Shown: positions 8,042 through 17,214, numbered from the stretch's first letter. The stretch: DNA of 45,569 bases from Thermoplasmatales archaeon SW_10_69_26 (GCA_003009755.1 PXUB01000006.1:1-45569), one strand, 5' to 3'. The notes: generated by a model from the sequence alone, not told the origin. Numbers and translations: made by a program.

Positions 8042-8566
8042 ATGCAGGCTCCGCCGACCGCCGACGACGAGGAATCCCGCTTGCGGGCGCTGGAACGCTT
8101 CGACCTGGACGCGCCCGGTTGCCGTCGGGAGCTGGACGAATCCGCCCGGCTGGCCAGCTACGTGACCGGCGCCTCGGTGGGGTTGGTCACGGTGATCGGG
8201 GAGGATGAGCTGGGGATCAAGGCCTCGCGGAACTTCCCGCAGGGCACCGTCGACCGCGCGGCGACGATGTGTGCCCACCTGCTCTCCGACCCGGGCGAGC
8301 TGCTGGTCGTCCCGGACGCTCGCGAGGACCCACGGTTCGCCGACCACCCGGCGGTGACCGAGCTGGGCCTGCGGTTCTACGCCGGCGCCCCGTTGACCAC
8401 CGCCGAAGATCACGTCATCGGGTCGCTTTGCGCCTTCGACACCGAGCCCCGGGAGCTGGACCAGGAGCAGCGCGATCTGTTGGCCACGCTGGCTCGCCAG
8501 GCCATGCGTCGCGTGGTGGCGCGCCACCGGTTGCGTCAACTGGACGAGCAGATCGAGGCGCTGTGA
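8042..8566 (+). CDS. Stand-alone GAF-domain protein 1
   Basis: A 174-aa soluble protein consisting essentially of one GAF domain (about residues 20-150). Such domains bind small ligands or chromophores, or respond to redox state. The family pattern is clear: [27 protein letters not shown], then RFYAGAPL and [11 protein letters not shown] (each quoted in part). A charged helical C-terminus (about 145-174) could be a coiled coil. No output domain is present. It is a paralogue of the next gene. I chose the ATG at 8042 because of the TATA spacing; a TTG at 8036 is in frame. This sequence type usually forms the N-terminal sensor of bacterial signalling proteins, so transfer from bacteria is possible. 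Confidence 0.85.
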   Translation: MQAPPTADDEESRLRALERFDLDAPGCRRELDESARLASYVTGASVGLVTVIGEDELGIKASRNFPQGTVDRAATMCAHLLSDPGELLVVPDAREDPRFADHPAVTELGLRFYAGAPLTTAEDHVIGSLCAFDTEPRELDQEQRDLLATLARQAMRRVVARHRLRQLDEQIEAL

Positions 8567-8594
8567 GGCGCGGCGGGAGGAGAAACAAGCCAAC

Positions 8595-8604
8595 GGTTTT
8601 TACG
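8595..8604 (+). promoter_or_regulatory. Promoter of the second GAF gene
   Basis: GGTTTTTACG is centred about 28 bases upstream of the ATG at 8628 and only 19 upstream of the alternative ATG at 8619. Confidence 0.5.
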
Positions 8605-8627
8605 CGGGGCTGGCAGAGATGACCTCG

Positions 8628-9191
8628 ATGCGCATCCCTCCTCGATCGGATCGCGAGCCGCAGCGCCTCGAGGCGCTCCGAGAGCACGGGATCCTGGACA
8701 CCGATCCCGAGCGCTCCTACGACGACCTGGTCGAGATCGCTTCCTACGTGGCGGAAACGCCCGCCGCGCTGATCACGCTCGTGGACGAGGACCGGCAGTG
8801 GGTGAAGGCCGCCGACGGTGTCCCGCGGAGCGAGCTTCCGCGAGAGATCTCCTTCTGCGCCCACCAGATCTCCGATCCCGACGAGATGCTGATCGTCGAG
8901 GACGCGCGGGAAGACCCACGCTTCGAGAACAACCCGCTGGTCGAGGACGAACCCCACATCCGGTTCTACGCCGGGCAACCGCTGCGGACCGAGGAGGGCC
9001 ACGTGCTGGGGTCGCTTTGCGTCATCGACTACGAGCCTCGCGACCTGGGGGAGGACCAACGAACGGCGCTGGAGGCGTTGGGGCGGCAAGCCAGCATCAA
9101 CCTGGACCAGCGCCGGGAGCGGCAACGCCTCGAGGAGCGCATCGAGACCCTCGAAGACCAACTCGAGGACAGCGGGCTCGGCCGCGTGTGA
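8628..9191 (+). CDS. Stand-alone GAF-domain protein 2
   Basis: A 187-aa paralogue of the preceding gene, from which it is separated by 61 bases with its own promoter. It begins with the helix EPQRLEALREHGILDTDPE that typically leads into this GAF subtype, followed by the core ALITLVDEDRQWVKAADG, FCAHQISDPDEMLIVEDA, HIRFYAGQPL and GSLCVIDYEPR. The C-terminal ERQRLEERIETLEDQLED is a likely coiled coil for dimerisation. No enzymatic output is attached, so it probably acts through a partner. The start could be ATG 8619 (three residues longer); the promoter spacing favours 8628. Confidence 0.85.
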   Translation: MRIPPRSDREPQRLEALREHGILDTDPERSYDDLVEIASYVAETPAALITLVDEDRQWVKAADGVPRSELPREISFCAHQISDPDEMLIVEDAREDPRFENNPLVEDEPHIRFYAGQPLRTEEGHVLGSLCVIDYEPRDLGEDQRTALEALGRQASINLDQRRERQRLEERIETLEDQLEDSGLGRV

Positions 9192-9195
9192 TCAG

Positions 9196-10026
9196 CTAGC
9201 TCTCGTCTGCCCGCGGTTCGGTCGGGTCCTCGCGCGGGAGGAACTGGATCCTGATGTCATCCCCGACCTCGATCCCGTGGCGGTCGGCGAAGCTCTCCTC
9301 CCGCATGGCGAGCTCGGCGAACCCCGCCGATCCGATCACGAGCGTCGGCTCGTCGGGCTCGGCGTGGCGGTAGGTCCGATGCAGGGCCGCCTCCAGGCGC
9401 AGATCCTTCGTCTCGACGACGGCGGTGGCTCCCCACGCGGCCTCGTCGAGCACGGTGCCACCCTGGATGTTCGTGGTCACGTTCCCGAACCGGTCGACGT
9501 GCACGGCTTCCGTCGTCCACGTGCCATCCTCGATCCAGGGCTCGCCGAAGGACAGATCCACGAGCTCGTCCTCCCGCAGCTCGCGCCCGAGATCGGCCAG
9601 GTCCACGCCGACGTTCAGGTGGGCGCCCACGGGGGCGAACACGTCGCGCCCGTGGAAGGTCCGGGAGATGTCCTCGTTGACGTACTTGTCCTCGGTCAGC
9701 TCGACGACGCGATCGATGCCGCCGAGCTTGCGCGCCACGGGCCGGAGCACGCCGTTGTCGGGTCCCACGAACGTGTGGCCGCCGGCCTCGAGGGCGATCC
9801 CGCGACGGTCGGTCCCCACGCCCGGGTCCACGACGACGATGTGCGTGGCTCCCTCAGGGTAGTAGGGGACCGCGCTGAACAAAGCGAAGGCGCCCGAGCG
9901 CACGTCGTGGGGCGGGACCCCGTGCGTGAGATCCACGATGCGGGCCTCGGGATCGATGGCGAGGATCGAACCGCGCACGGCGCCCACGTAGCCCGAGTCC
10001 CCGAAGTCGGTCGTGAGGGTGAGCAT
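9196..10026 (-). CDS. SAM hydroxide adenosyltransferase (DUF62 family)
   Basis: Enzymes of this family hydrolyse S-adenosylmethionine to adenosine and methionine. The 276-aa protein has the typical N-terminus LTLTTDFGDSGYVGAVRG, the VVDPGVGTDRRG loop, FVGPDNGVL and FHGRDVFAP; the conserved Asp, Arg and His of the water-activating site lie in these motifs. A C-terminal barrel (from about residue 165) contains DRFGNVTTNI. The length is normal. It starts 9 bases after the stop of the 847-aa secreted-protein gene and is probably co-transcribed with it, although no functional link is obvious. Confidence 0.92.
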   Translation of the reverse strand: MLTLTTDFGDSGYVGAVRGSILAIDPEARIVDLTHGVPPHDVRSGAFALFSAVPYYPEGATHIVVVDPGVGTDRRGIALEAGGHTFVGPDNGVLRPVARKLGGIDRVVELTEDKYVNEDISRTFHGRDVFAPVGAHLNVGVDLADLGRELREDELVDLSFGEPWIEDGTWTTEAVHVDRFGNVTTNIQGGTVLDEAAWGATAVVETKDLRLEAALHRTYRHAEPDEPTLVIGSAGFAELAMREESFADRHGIEVGDDIRIQFLPREDPTEPRADES

Positions 10027-10035
10027 GGCGACGGA

Positions 10036-12579
10036 CTAGTCTCGCTCGGGGTTAAGGGTCTTGCTCCAGCCGATTTCGGGGGCGGAGGAGGCGGCTCGAT
10101 CCCCGAGGGCGGCCGCGACCAAGGAAGCGACGACGACCGCGGCCGGCCCGACCGAGGGCGTGGGCTGCCTCGTCGGGGTCCCGGACTCGTTCACCGCCAC
10201 GACGGAGACGTTCCGGAGGTCCACGGCCGTCTGCCGGGCATCCCGGACCTCGAGCCCGAGCGTGTACGGCCCGGGGTCGAATCCGGTCGTGTTCCACGTC
10301 GCGGCCCACCTCTGCTCCCCCTCCCTCGTCGTCTCGAGTAACTCGACCGCGGACCACTCCCGGCTTCCGTTCCCCTCGCGGAGGACCAACAACCGGAGCC
10401 GGGACGGCTCGGAGTTCCCGTTCCCGGCCCTCGTCTCGACGAGGACCTCTCCGGACACGGTCTCGTTCTCCTCGGGGGAGAGGATCTCGGCGACGGGAGC
10501 CTTCGAGGGATCCGGGACGACCACGGTCTTCTCGGCCCGGCTCGTCCGGTGGCCGTTGTCCGCCTCGACGCGCACGAGGTACCGGCCGGGATCGGCACCG
10601 GTGGCGTTCCACGTCGCCGTCAACGTGTGCTCGCCGGACCGTTCCAGCGGCGGCCGCGCGACGGTTCGACGCTGGTCCCCGTCGAGGGCGAAGATGGTCA
10701 GGTTGACCGTGGACGTGCTCGGATCGGCGTTGTAGACGTCGACCTCGATCGGGACCTGTCCCGTCGCGGTCGCGTTATCCCCGGGCGGGAAGATCTGGAT
10801 CTGGGGGGCCTTCGCCTCGGCCTCGAAGCGGTGGCGGAACGTCGCGTTCGCGTCGTGGACGCTGATCGACGGGGAGACCGACGAGCCCTGGCGGTGGCCC
10901 GTCGGGAGGTGGTGGAGGGTTGCTTGAGGGGTCAGGTTCAGCCAGACGGGCATCGCGACGGACAGGGCGTCGGCCATCGTCCGCTCTGCGAAGGCGACCG
11001 TGAGGTTCGCGGGTGTTCGCGAGCGCCACGTCAGCCGCTCGGGCGACACCTCGCCTTCCCCGTCGGCGAGCCGCGGGGTCGCCGTGTAGTCGCCCTCGAA
11101 GGCGAAGCGGACGGTCCAGTTCTCGCCGAGATGGACGGATTTGGTCGTGTCGTTCCCCAGCCACGCCTGCGTCTCGATGACTCGCGTCCCTTGGACCTCT
11201 TCGTCGGGGCAACACGGCGGCGAGAGTTCGTAGCGCAGGGTGGTGGTCTGAACGGCGCGGTCGATGCGGACGGGGACCGTGACCGGTTCGCCGGTGGGGA
11301 TCTCGTACCGGTCGATGCGCCAGGCGGCACGGACCGAGGTCTCCATCGTCAGGTTCACGTCCGGGCCGTCGGGGAAGAGGTCGCCGCTCTCCGGCGCTCT
11401 TACGTCCTGGACTGGGTGCAGCTTGCGGATGTCGTAGCCGGGGTCGGCGATGTGGCGGGAGTCGTAGCGGACGTCGAGGGTCTCCCCCGTCGCCGCGTTT
11501 TGGAGGCTCGAGGCTGGGAAGAAGCCGCCGCGGCCCTGAGTGGCCTGGTCGATCTCATGCGAGCGACCGCCCTCCCCGTCCTCGATCTTCCAGGCGTAGG
11601 CGGCCGTGGGCAACACCGTGTCGGGGGAAGGGTGGACGAGGACGAGCTGGGGGCCCGTAAGCTCTTGGAAGGTAACGTTCCGCGCATCGAGCGATCGCGC
11701 GGCCTGGACCCTCAGATCGTCGGGAGCCGTGAGGTCCAGGTCCTTGGCGTCGATCCAGGGCCCACTGCGGACTCCGAGGATCTCGTCGTCGGGCGAGACG
11801 ATGACCTCGGCGTGGTTCAGCCAGCTGAACCGCTCCGCGACCTCGACGCCCTCGGGGAGCCTGTCGGGGGTCTGCCCGGCGACGAAGGCGGTGCATTCGC
11901 AACGTAGGAAGGTCCGTCGTCCGTGGAGGCAACCGTAGGCGGTGCAGGTCTCGTCGCGGGTGTAGAGGTGGACGGATCCCGAGGAGGTGCGGGTCCAATC
12001 GTCTGGGGAGGTGGCTGGGATCCCCAGCCGGCCGGCGAGGTCCGCGACGCGCTGGGAGGCGTTGGTTCCCTCGAGCGGGGGGCTTCCCGGCGGGAAGACG
12101 AGGTCGACGACCGGTTCGCCTCGGTCGATGTCGTCCCTCACGGTGACGCCGGTGTGGGCCGGCAGCGCTTCGGCAGGACGTTCGGGGTCGGGCGTGTGGA
12201 GGACAGCTCCCGGGCTCAGGTGTTCGGGCTCGAGGTACGTGTTGTGGGGGATCCCCCGCATGGGGATGGTGGATTGCCGCCAGGTGCGGTTGGCTGGGTC
12301 GGGCGCTGTGACGTCGAACCGGAGCGTGGTCTCGTCGGTGATCGTCCCGACGAGGTGGGAGCGGTTGGACAGGCCCAGCACCCAGTCCATCTCAAGCCCC
12401 GTGGCGGCCTCCAGGTGGTCGACGAGGCCGTCGGCGTCGCGGGCCTCCGGCGGTGGGAACACCAGGGCCTCGTCCATGCCGCTGGGCGAGTCGGCGGCCG
12501 ACACCGCCGGCACGAGGGCGAGGAGGCCGAGGAGGGCGACGAGCCAGCAAGCCGTCCGGGAGGGCCTCGTCCTGAACAC
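10036..12579 (-). CDS. Large secreted surface protein with Ig-like domains
   Basis: An 847-aa exported protein of unknown function. A signal peptide (about 1-28, ending VPAVSA) precedes a long N-terminal region with a small Cys cluster (ETCTAYGC...FLRCECTAF, about residues 210-235). Two similar Ig-like beta domains follow, near 600-700 and 700-800, each opening with a PxxxIxxPxxNxTxxG-type strand and closing with GRYLVRVEA or GPYTLGLEV. N-x-S/T sequons are numerous, as expected for an N-glycosylated archaeal surface protein. The C-terminus is a Thr/Pro linker and one hydrophobic helix, but ends in about 20 polar residues rather than an Arg cluster, so it looks membrane-anchored rather than sortase-processed. 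The start is GTG. Confidence 0.8.
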   Translation of the reverse strand: MFRTRPSRTACWLVALLGLLALVPAVSAADSPSGMDEALVFPPPEARDADGLVDHLEAATGLEMDWVLGLSNRSHLVGTITDETTLRFDVTAPDPANRTWRQSTIPMRGIPHNTYLEPEHLSPGAVLHTPDPERPAEALPAHTGVTVRDDIDRGEPVVDLVFPPGSPPLEGTNASQRVADLAGRLGIPATSPDDWTRTSSGSVHLYTRDETCTAYGCLHGRRTFLRCECTAFVAGQTPDRLPEGVEVAERFSWLNHAEVIVSPDDEILGVRSGPWIDAKDLDLTAPDDLRVQAARSLDARNVTFQELTGPQLVLVHPSPDTVLPTAAYAWKIEDGEGGRSHEIDQATQGRGGFFPASSLQNAATGETLDVRYDSRHIADPGYDIRKLHPVQDVRAPESGDLFPDGPDVNLTMETSVRAAWRIDRYEIPTGEPVTVPVRIDRAVQTTTLRYELSPPCCPDEEVQGTRVIETQAWLGNDTTKSVHLGENWTVRFAFEGDYTATPRLADGEGEVSPERLTWRSRTPANLTVAFAERTMADALSVAMPVWLNLTPQATLHHLPTGHRQGSSVSPSISVHDANATFRHRFEAEAKAPQIQIFPPGDNATATGQVPIEVDVYNADPSTSTVNLTIFALDGDQRRTVARPPLERSGEHTLTATWNATGADPGRYLVRVEADNGHRTSRAEKTVVVPDPSKAPVAEILSPEENETVSGEVLVETRAGNGNSEPSRLRLLVLREGNGSREWSAVELLETTREGEQRWAATWNTTGFDPGPYTLGLEVRDARQTAVDLRNVSVVAVNESGTPTRQPTPSVGPAAVVVASLVAAALGDRAASSAPEIGWSKTLNPERD

Positions 12580-12661
12580 TGTCTCGTCCTTCCCAATGGA
12601 CGAGAGGGTCCTCAGTGCTTGGATTCTGTTGGGCGAGGACCGCCTTCAGGGGGAGGGGCGG

Positions 12662-13771
12662 TTACGGGTCTTCACCGACCACGTCGTGCTCCAGCTCCAC
12701 CGCGTCCTCGTGCTCGTGCGGGGCCGGCTTGGTGCCTTTGAACTCGTCGAAGATGTAGTCCTCCCACGAGCGCTTGCCGACGACGATCTCGAGCTCTTGG
12801 GGGGTGATCATCGGGGCGTCGTAGCGGGCGTAGTCGTCGGTGGTGATGCGCGGGCAGGCGGTGTTGACGAACGCGCCCATGTGGCGGAAGCTCTTCAACG
12901 CCTCCGGCGAGAAGTAGTCCATCGCGATCAGGTGGGCCTCGAACCCCTTGCGCTCGCACAGCGTGACGAGGCCCTTGGCGTACTTGACGCGTTGTTGGCC
13001 CACGCGGGTGCCGACGAGGATGCCGATCTCGTCGGCCTCCTTCGCGTTCGCGATCGCGGCGTGGCGCTGTTTCATCAGCTCCTCGATGCGGTCGTTGACC
13101 TGGCGGACCTCGCTCGTCATCGGGTCGGCCACGTACAGCGGCAGCTCCTTGAGGCCCCAGGCGGCCGCGATCGGGTGGAAATCGCCCGAGCCGATGTAGA
13201 GGAACGCGTCGGACTGCTCGGCGATCGTGCGGGCCGCGGTGAAGTTGCATCCCAGCAGCTGGCCCGGGTTGATGACGCGGTTGTCGCCGTACCCGACGAG
13301 CGGGTCCACGCCCTCGTCCTCGAGCGCCTCGCAGACGTCGTCGAGGCGTTGGGCGTGCTGGGCGGTGGTGAGCAGGCCGACCGTCTTGCCTTCGAGGTGC
13401 TGGGCGGCCTTGCGGACGACGGGTTCGACGGGTGCCTTGCTGTAGGTGGGAACGAAGATCACGTCGAAGGCGTCGATGCCGTCGATCGAGGGCATCGGGC
13501 TGTGCCCGAAGTGCACGAGCAGGTCGACGCCGATGTGCTCGAGCTGGAGGGCGAGGTCGCAGGCGCCGAAGCTCGGGTCGCCGCTGATGACGCAATCGAT
13601 GCCGGTCTGCTCCTCGATGGCGTCGGCGATGGCGGGTCCGTAGTCGCGGATGCCGTCGGGGAACTGCAGGCCGACGAGCTCGGGGTCGCGGTCCTCGATC
13701 TTCGCGGCGAGGCCGTCGAGCTCGATGTCGTGGTTCTTGCGCAGTTCGTCAAGCCCGTAGGATGCGACCAT
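12662..13771 (-). CDS. dph2: Diphthamide synthase Dph2 (2-(3-amino-3-carboxypropyl)histidine synthase)
   Basis: A radical [4Fe-4S] enzyme that transfers the 3-amino-3-carboxypropyl group of SAM to a histidine of elongation factor 2, the first step of diphthamide synthesis in archaea and eukaryotes. The 369-aa protein has the three conserved cluster cysteines, C71 (FGACDLA), C175 (LLGCNFTAA) and C306 (NTACPRITTDD), one in each of the three related domains. The C-terminal 30 residues are acidic and His-rich. The ATG overlaps the end of the upstream decarboxylase gene by 23 bases, so the two form an operon. Confidence 0.96.
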   Translation of the reverse strand: MVASYGLDELRKNHDIELDGLAAKIEDRDPELVGLQFPDGIRDYGPAIADAIEEQTGIDCVISGDPSFGACDLALQLEHIGVDLLVHFGHSPMPSIDGIDAFDVIFVPTYSKAPVEPVVRKAAQHLEGKTVGLLTTAQHAQRLDDVCEALEDEGVDPLVGYGDNRVINPGQLLGCNFTAARTIAEQSDAFLYIGSGDFHPIAAAWGLKELPLYVADPMTSEVRQVNDRIEELMKQRHAAIANAKEADEIGILVGTRVGQQRVKYAKGLVTLCERKGFEAHLIAMDYFSPEALKSFRHMGAFVNTACPRITTDDYARYDAPMITPQELEIVVGKRSWEDYIFDEFKGTKPAPHEHEDAVELEHDVVGEDP

Positions 13772-14909
13772 CGTCCACCTCCAGGCGGTTCGGCAGCTCG
13801 CGCGCGAACTCGGTGAGGCGCTCGGCCGTGACGTGGGGCATGCACACGATGCGGATGCCGGGCACGAGCGTCGTCAAGGACACCTTCCAGCCCCTCTCGG
13901 CGAGCTGGGCGCGCACCTGTTCGTTGTGTTCGACCTCGATCGCCAGGATGCCCAGCGAAGGGTCGCGGGCGAGCGAGGCGCCCTTGTTCTCGAGGACACC
14001 GGCGAACCACTCGGCCACCTCGACGGCGGCGCGAGCCTGCGTCTGGTAGCCGTCCTGACCCAGCGCGTGCATGCTGGCCCAGGCTCCGGCCGCAGCCGCG
14101 CCGGGCCGGGTCGACAGCAGGCCGGCTTGCTCGTCCGTGGACACGTAGGGCGTCTCTGTGGCGCCGGGGGACAGCTTGTCCTCGTGGTCGACGAGCAGGC
14201 CCCCCGCCGGGACCGGGGCTCGGCCCATCTTGTGGGGATCGATCGTGACGCTGTCGACGCCGTCCACGTCGAGTCCGAAGGGGTCGCCGTCGGGCAGGAA
14301 CGGGAGCACGAAGCCGCCGTAGGCGGCGTCGACGTGCGTCCAAGCGCCGACCTCGTCCCCGATCTCGGCGATCGCGGGGATGTCGTCGACGGCGCCGAAC
14401 TCGGTGTTGCCGGCGACGCCGACCACGCAGGCCGTGTCCTCGGTGACGGCCTCGTTCATCGCCTCGACGTCGGCGGCGAACCCATCCGTCACGGGCGTCC
14501 TCGTGACGGTGAGACCGAGCGCGTGGGCGGCCTTCTCGAAGGAGAAGTGGGCCGTCTCGGGCATCACGACCTCGTCGCGGCCGGTACGGTCGCGTGCCAG
14601 GCGCAGCGCGGTGACGTTGGCTTCGGTGCCTCCGGACACGAACAGGCCATCGGCCTCGGGACCGCCACCGGCGATCGAGCACAGGACGTCGACGACCTCG
14701 TCCTCGAGCTCGGCGGCGCCGGGGTTGATCAACGGGTCGCCGAGGTTGGCGTCGGCGAACACCTGCCAGGCTTGCAGCCCGGCCGGGTGGGGGGCCGTGC
14801 ACATCGAGCCGAGCACGTGGCCCGAGAGGAACGGCGTGTCCTTCTGGCGGGCCTCCCCGATGCGACGACCGAGCTCTTCCTCGGGCAGACCCTCGTCCGG
14901 GAGGTCCAT
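13749..14909 (-). CDS. mfnA: PLP-dependent L-aspartate/L-tyrosine decarboxylase (MfnA family)
   Basis: A group II pyridoxal-phosphate decarboxylase of 386 aa. In archaea this family makes beta-alanine from aspartate for coenzyme A, or tyramine for methanofuran; with no methanogenesis genes in view the first role is more likely here. Visible signatures are FVSGGTEANVTALRLAR (cofactor phosphate loop), THVDAAYGGFVLPF, and the PLP lysine in IDPHKMG. The ATG at 14909 lies 28 bases from a TATA-like box. It is the first gene of an operon with dph2. Confidence 0.9.
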   Translation of the reverse strand: MDLPDEGLPEEELGRRIGEARQKDTPFLSGHVLGSMCTAPHPAGLQAWQVFADANLGDPLINPGAAELEDEVVDVLCSIAGGGPEADGLFVSGGTEANVTALRLARDRTGRDEVVMPETAHFSFEKAAHALGLTVTRTPVTDGFAADVEAMNEAVTEDTACVVGVAGNTEFGAVDDIPAIAEIGDEVGAWTHVDAAYGGFVLPFLPDGDPFGLDVDGVDSVTIDPHKMGRAPVPAGGLLVDHEDKLSPGATETPYVSTDEQAGLLSTRPGAAAAGAWASMHALGQDGYQTQARAAVEVAEWFAGVLENKGASLARDPSLGILAIEVEHNEQVRAQLAERGWKVSLTTLVPGIRIVCMPHVTAERLTEFARELPNRLEVDDGRILRA

Positions 14910-14930
14910 CGCCGACAGCACTGGCCCCGG

Positions 14931-14941
14931 GTAGTTAAACG
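14931..14941 (-). promoter_or_regulatory. mfnA-dph2 promoter
   Basis: The minus strand reads CGTTTAACTAC, centred 27-28 bases before the ATG at 14909. It is the most TATA-like box of the set. Confidence 0.6.
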
Positions 14942-14973
14942 ATTCCCACCTGCCCGTCGGGGCCAACGGGGGC

Positions 14974-15894
14974 TCAGGCGGCCTCCTCGGCGGGTCGGAG
15001 GGATTCGATCGCGGGCAACAGCAGCCCCCAGAAGACGAGCACGAGCACCAGGAACAGGACCCAGCCGGCGTGCGCGTGCACCGTCTGGAGGGCGGAGCCT
15101 CCCCAGCGGTAGCCGACCAGGGCCAAGGCGACGAGGCGGACGAGGTTCATCAGGTACACGCCCAGCAGGCCCAACGTCAACAGCACGACCGCTCGTCCCG
15201 GGGGTGTGGGTTCTCGCCAGGTGTGCAGGCCGAGCACGCCGAGGAAGAGGATGCCGGGCTGCAGGCCCGCGCACACCAGGCCGACCGTGAGGAACAACGA
15301 GCCCCGCGGCGTGCCGAGCTCGACGGTCTGGCCACGGTAGACGACGTCGAACCCGAGCACGTCCAAGGAAGCCGTCATCGGGGGCACGAGCACGTGGCGG
15401 ATGAACGCGTCCAGCGGCGAGCTGCCGACGCCGGCGTCGAGGGCGGCATCGAAGGCGTACACGCCCAGCGGGGCCGCGACGAGCGGCAGGCTCCAGGCCA
15501 CGACCTCGTGGACCGGGACCCCGCGGACCTCGCGCTCGAGGTGGCCGGCGGCGAGCACGAGCATGGCCCCGTAGGCGACGATCGCCAGCTCGGGCAGGCT
15601 GAGCCCGGACCCGGCCCACGCGTTGTACCCGGTGACGCCGGCCAGACACACGAGGCCGAGCCCGACCGTGGCCCACCGCCGGGCGGGGGAGGGGCCCTGG
15701 GCCGCGGTCGACGGTTCCTGCCTCGGTGACGCCCCGGTGGCGGTGAGGCCGACGAGGGCCCCGCCGGCGAGGAGGAGGCCGATCGCCACGAGCTTGGACT
15801 CGTGGGCGAGCACGTCGAGGAGCACGAGCGCGCCGTACCCGGCCAACAGGACGCCGGCCGTGAACGCCAGGCCCCGTCTGCGAGCGCGCTTCAC
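14974..15894 (-). CDS. Archaeosortase/exosortase-family transpeptidase
   Basis: A polytopic membrane protein of 306 aa with about eight helices. Archaeosortases remove the C-terminal helix of surface proteins and attach them to lipid. The signature residues of the family are visible: a cysteine in GLVCAGLQPG (C208), an arginine in YLMNLVRLVAL (R253), and histidines in TVHAHAGWVLF (H273/H275), all at the outer ends of helices. The GTG start is preceded by a GGAGG-rich stretch. The gene lies 31 bases downstream of a secreted fibronectin-like protein with a sorting-type tail, which is the likely substrate. I cannot assign the subtype (A, B, C...) from sequence alone. Confidence 0.88.
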   Translation of the reverse strand: MKRARRRGLAFTAGVLLAGYGALVLLDVLAHESKLVAIGLLLAGGALVGLTATGASPRQEPSTAAQGPSPARRWATVGLGLVCLAGVTGYNAWAGSGLSLPELAIVAYGAMLVLAAGHLEREVRGVPVHEVVAWSLPLVAAPLGVYAFDAALDAGVGSSPLDAFIRHVLVPPMTASLDVLGFDVVYRGQTVELGTPRGSLFLTVGLVCAGLQPGILFLGVLGLHTWREPTPPGRAVVLLTLGLLGVYLMNLVRLVALALVGYRWGGSALQTVHAHAGWVLFLVLVLVFWGLLLPAIESLRPAEEAA

Positions 15895-15925
15895 GGGGGC
15901 CCCCCTCCGGTGGACGGGCTCATGG

Positions 15926-17029
15926 TCACCCTCGCCGGCGGGCCAGCGCCAGGCAGGCCACCGAGCCCACGATGGCGAACCCGACGGTGGCCGTGGTGGG
16001 GAACGTGGGGATGGCGGTGGCCTCGAGGATCGGGCAGTCCTCGGATTCGCCGTCCTCGTCGGCGCCGACGACGCGGTAGCGGTACGTCTGGTCCTCCTCG
16101 GTGTTCTCGTCGACGTAGCCGGGCTCCTGGACGCTTTGGATCTTGCCGAGGGAGCCGTTGCCGGTGGCGCGGTAGATCTTGTAGGCGTCGGCCTGGGCGG
16201 AGCCGCTCCAGGCGAGCTCGATGGCGCCGCCCTCCTGGGGCTGGGCTTGCACGTCGCTCGGGCACGGCGGCGGGCGCGTGTCGCGGGCGGTGATCTGGAC
16301 GTGGTCGCAGGGTCGACCGGGGTCGCCGTCCTCGTCGAGCACGGTCACGATGTAGGTGTAGGTGGTGCCCTTGTCGACGTTGGCGTCGCGGTGGTCGGTC
16401 TCGTCTTGGTCGAGCTGGGCGATCGTGGTGAAGTTGCGTTCGCCCTGGACCGACCGGTTGACGAGGTAGCCGTCGGCGTCGTCTTGGAAGCCCCAGTGCA
16501 CGACGATGGCGAGCCCGTCGTGGTAGGCGTCCACCTCGGGTGGACCATCGCACGGCTCGGAGCTCTCGCCCGGCAGCGGCTCCTCGTCGGCCGGCGTTTC
16601 CTCGCAGGCCGTGTGGTTCACCGCGTAGGCCTGTGTGGAGTGGTTGCCGGAGAGGTTGGCCTGCAGCCAGGCCTGGCCGGCGTCGTGATCGTGGTGGGAG
16701 AGGGGACCGAGGTGGAAGCGGTCGGTCCCGTTGGCGCTCCAGTTCGCGACCGTGTGCGTGTGGTTGCCGTCGCCGTCGTGCGTGATCGCGAGGGTGCCGT
16801 TCGTGGCTTCGAAACCCTCCGCTCGGACCCAGAACTCGCACGACAGCGAGCGCGTGGCGTCGCCGTCCTGCTCGTCGTGGAACGTCAGCTCGCCGTGCTC
16901 GTCGCTGGCGTGCGCGGCGACGCCGGCGGCCAAGAGGACGAGCCCGGCGACCAACGCCAGCCAGGGCAACCGTCCGTTGGTCTCCCCCCGTCGACGGAAG
17001 CGATCGGGCCGATCCATCCAGGGCACCAT
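15926..17029 (-). CDS. Secreted fibronectin-type-III-like protein with PEF-like C-terminal sorting tail
   Basis: A 367-aa exported protein. A signal peptide (about 1-40, hydrophobic WLALVAGLVLLAAGVAAHA) is followed by a His-rich N-terminal domain with many N-x-S/T sequons, then two fibronectin-III-like modules, each with a strand like ADGYLVNRSVQG or ADAYKIYRATGN and a TYTYIVTVLDEDG or TYRYRVVGADEDG strand. The tail IPTFPT, a hydrophobic helix, then ARRRG, resembles the PEF-CTERM archaeosortase signal (IPEFPT type). It is the first gene of a two-gene unit with the archaeosortase. The ATG at 17029 is placed by the TATA-like box 28 bases upstream; ATG 17017 is an alternative. Confidence 0.85.
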   Translation of the reverse strand: MVPWMDRPDRFRRRGETNGRLPWLALVAGLVLLAAGVAAHASDEHGELTFHDEQDGDATRSLSCEFWVRAEGFEATNGTLAITHDGDGNHTHTVANWSANGTDRFHLGPLSHHDHDAGQAWLQANLSGNHSTQAYAVNHTACEETPADEEPLPGESSEPCDGPPEVDAYHDGLAIVVHWGFQDDADGYLVNRSVQGERNFTTIAQLDQDETDHRDANVDKGTTYTYIVTVLDEDGDPGRPCDHVQITARDTRPPPCPSDVQAQPQEGGAIELAWSGSAQADAYKIYRATGNGSLGKIQSVQEPGYVDENTEEDQTYRYRVVGADEDGESEDCPILEATAIPTFPTTATVGFAIVGSVACLALARRRG

Positions 17030-17052
17030 TCGGACCTCGTTTCGGGCGGTGA

Positions 17053-17063
17053 CGGTAAGTCGG
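17053..17063 (-). promoter_or_regulatory. Promoter of the FN3-protein/archaeosortase pair
   Basis: A weak box, CCGACTTACCG on the minus strand, is centred 28 bases before the ATG at 17029. Confidence 0.35.
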
Positions 17064-17214
17064 TTGAGGGACATCCTCGGGCCCGTCGCTCACCGGTCCC
17101 GCTGAGCCCCGAACACGTGCACCAGGCCGGCGCCAGCGATGGCGGGATGGCCAGCGCCACCTGCCGGGTCGACGCATCGACGACCGCACGCGAACCCTCT
17201 TCCTGCAGAGCGGT

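Noticed and set aside
7922-8593. Longer N-terminus for the carboxyltransferase
   Set aside because: It would be antisense to the GAF gene and lacks homology; the normal N-terminus begins at 7921.
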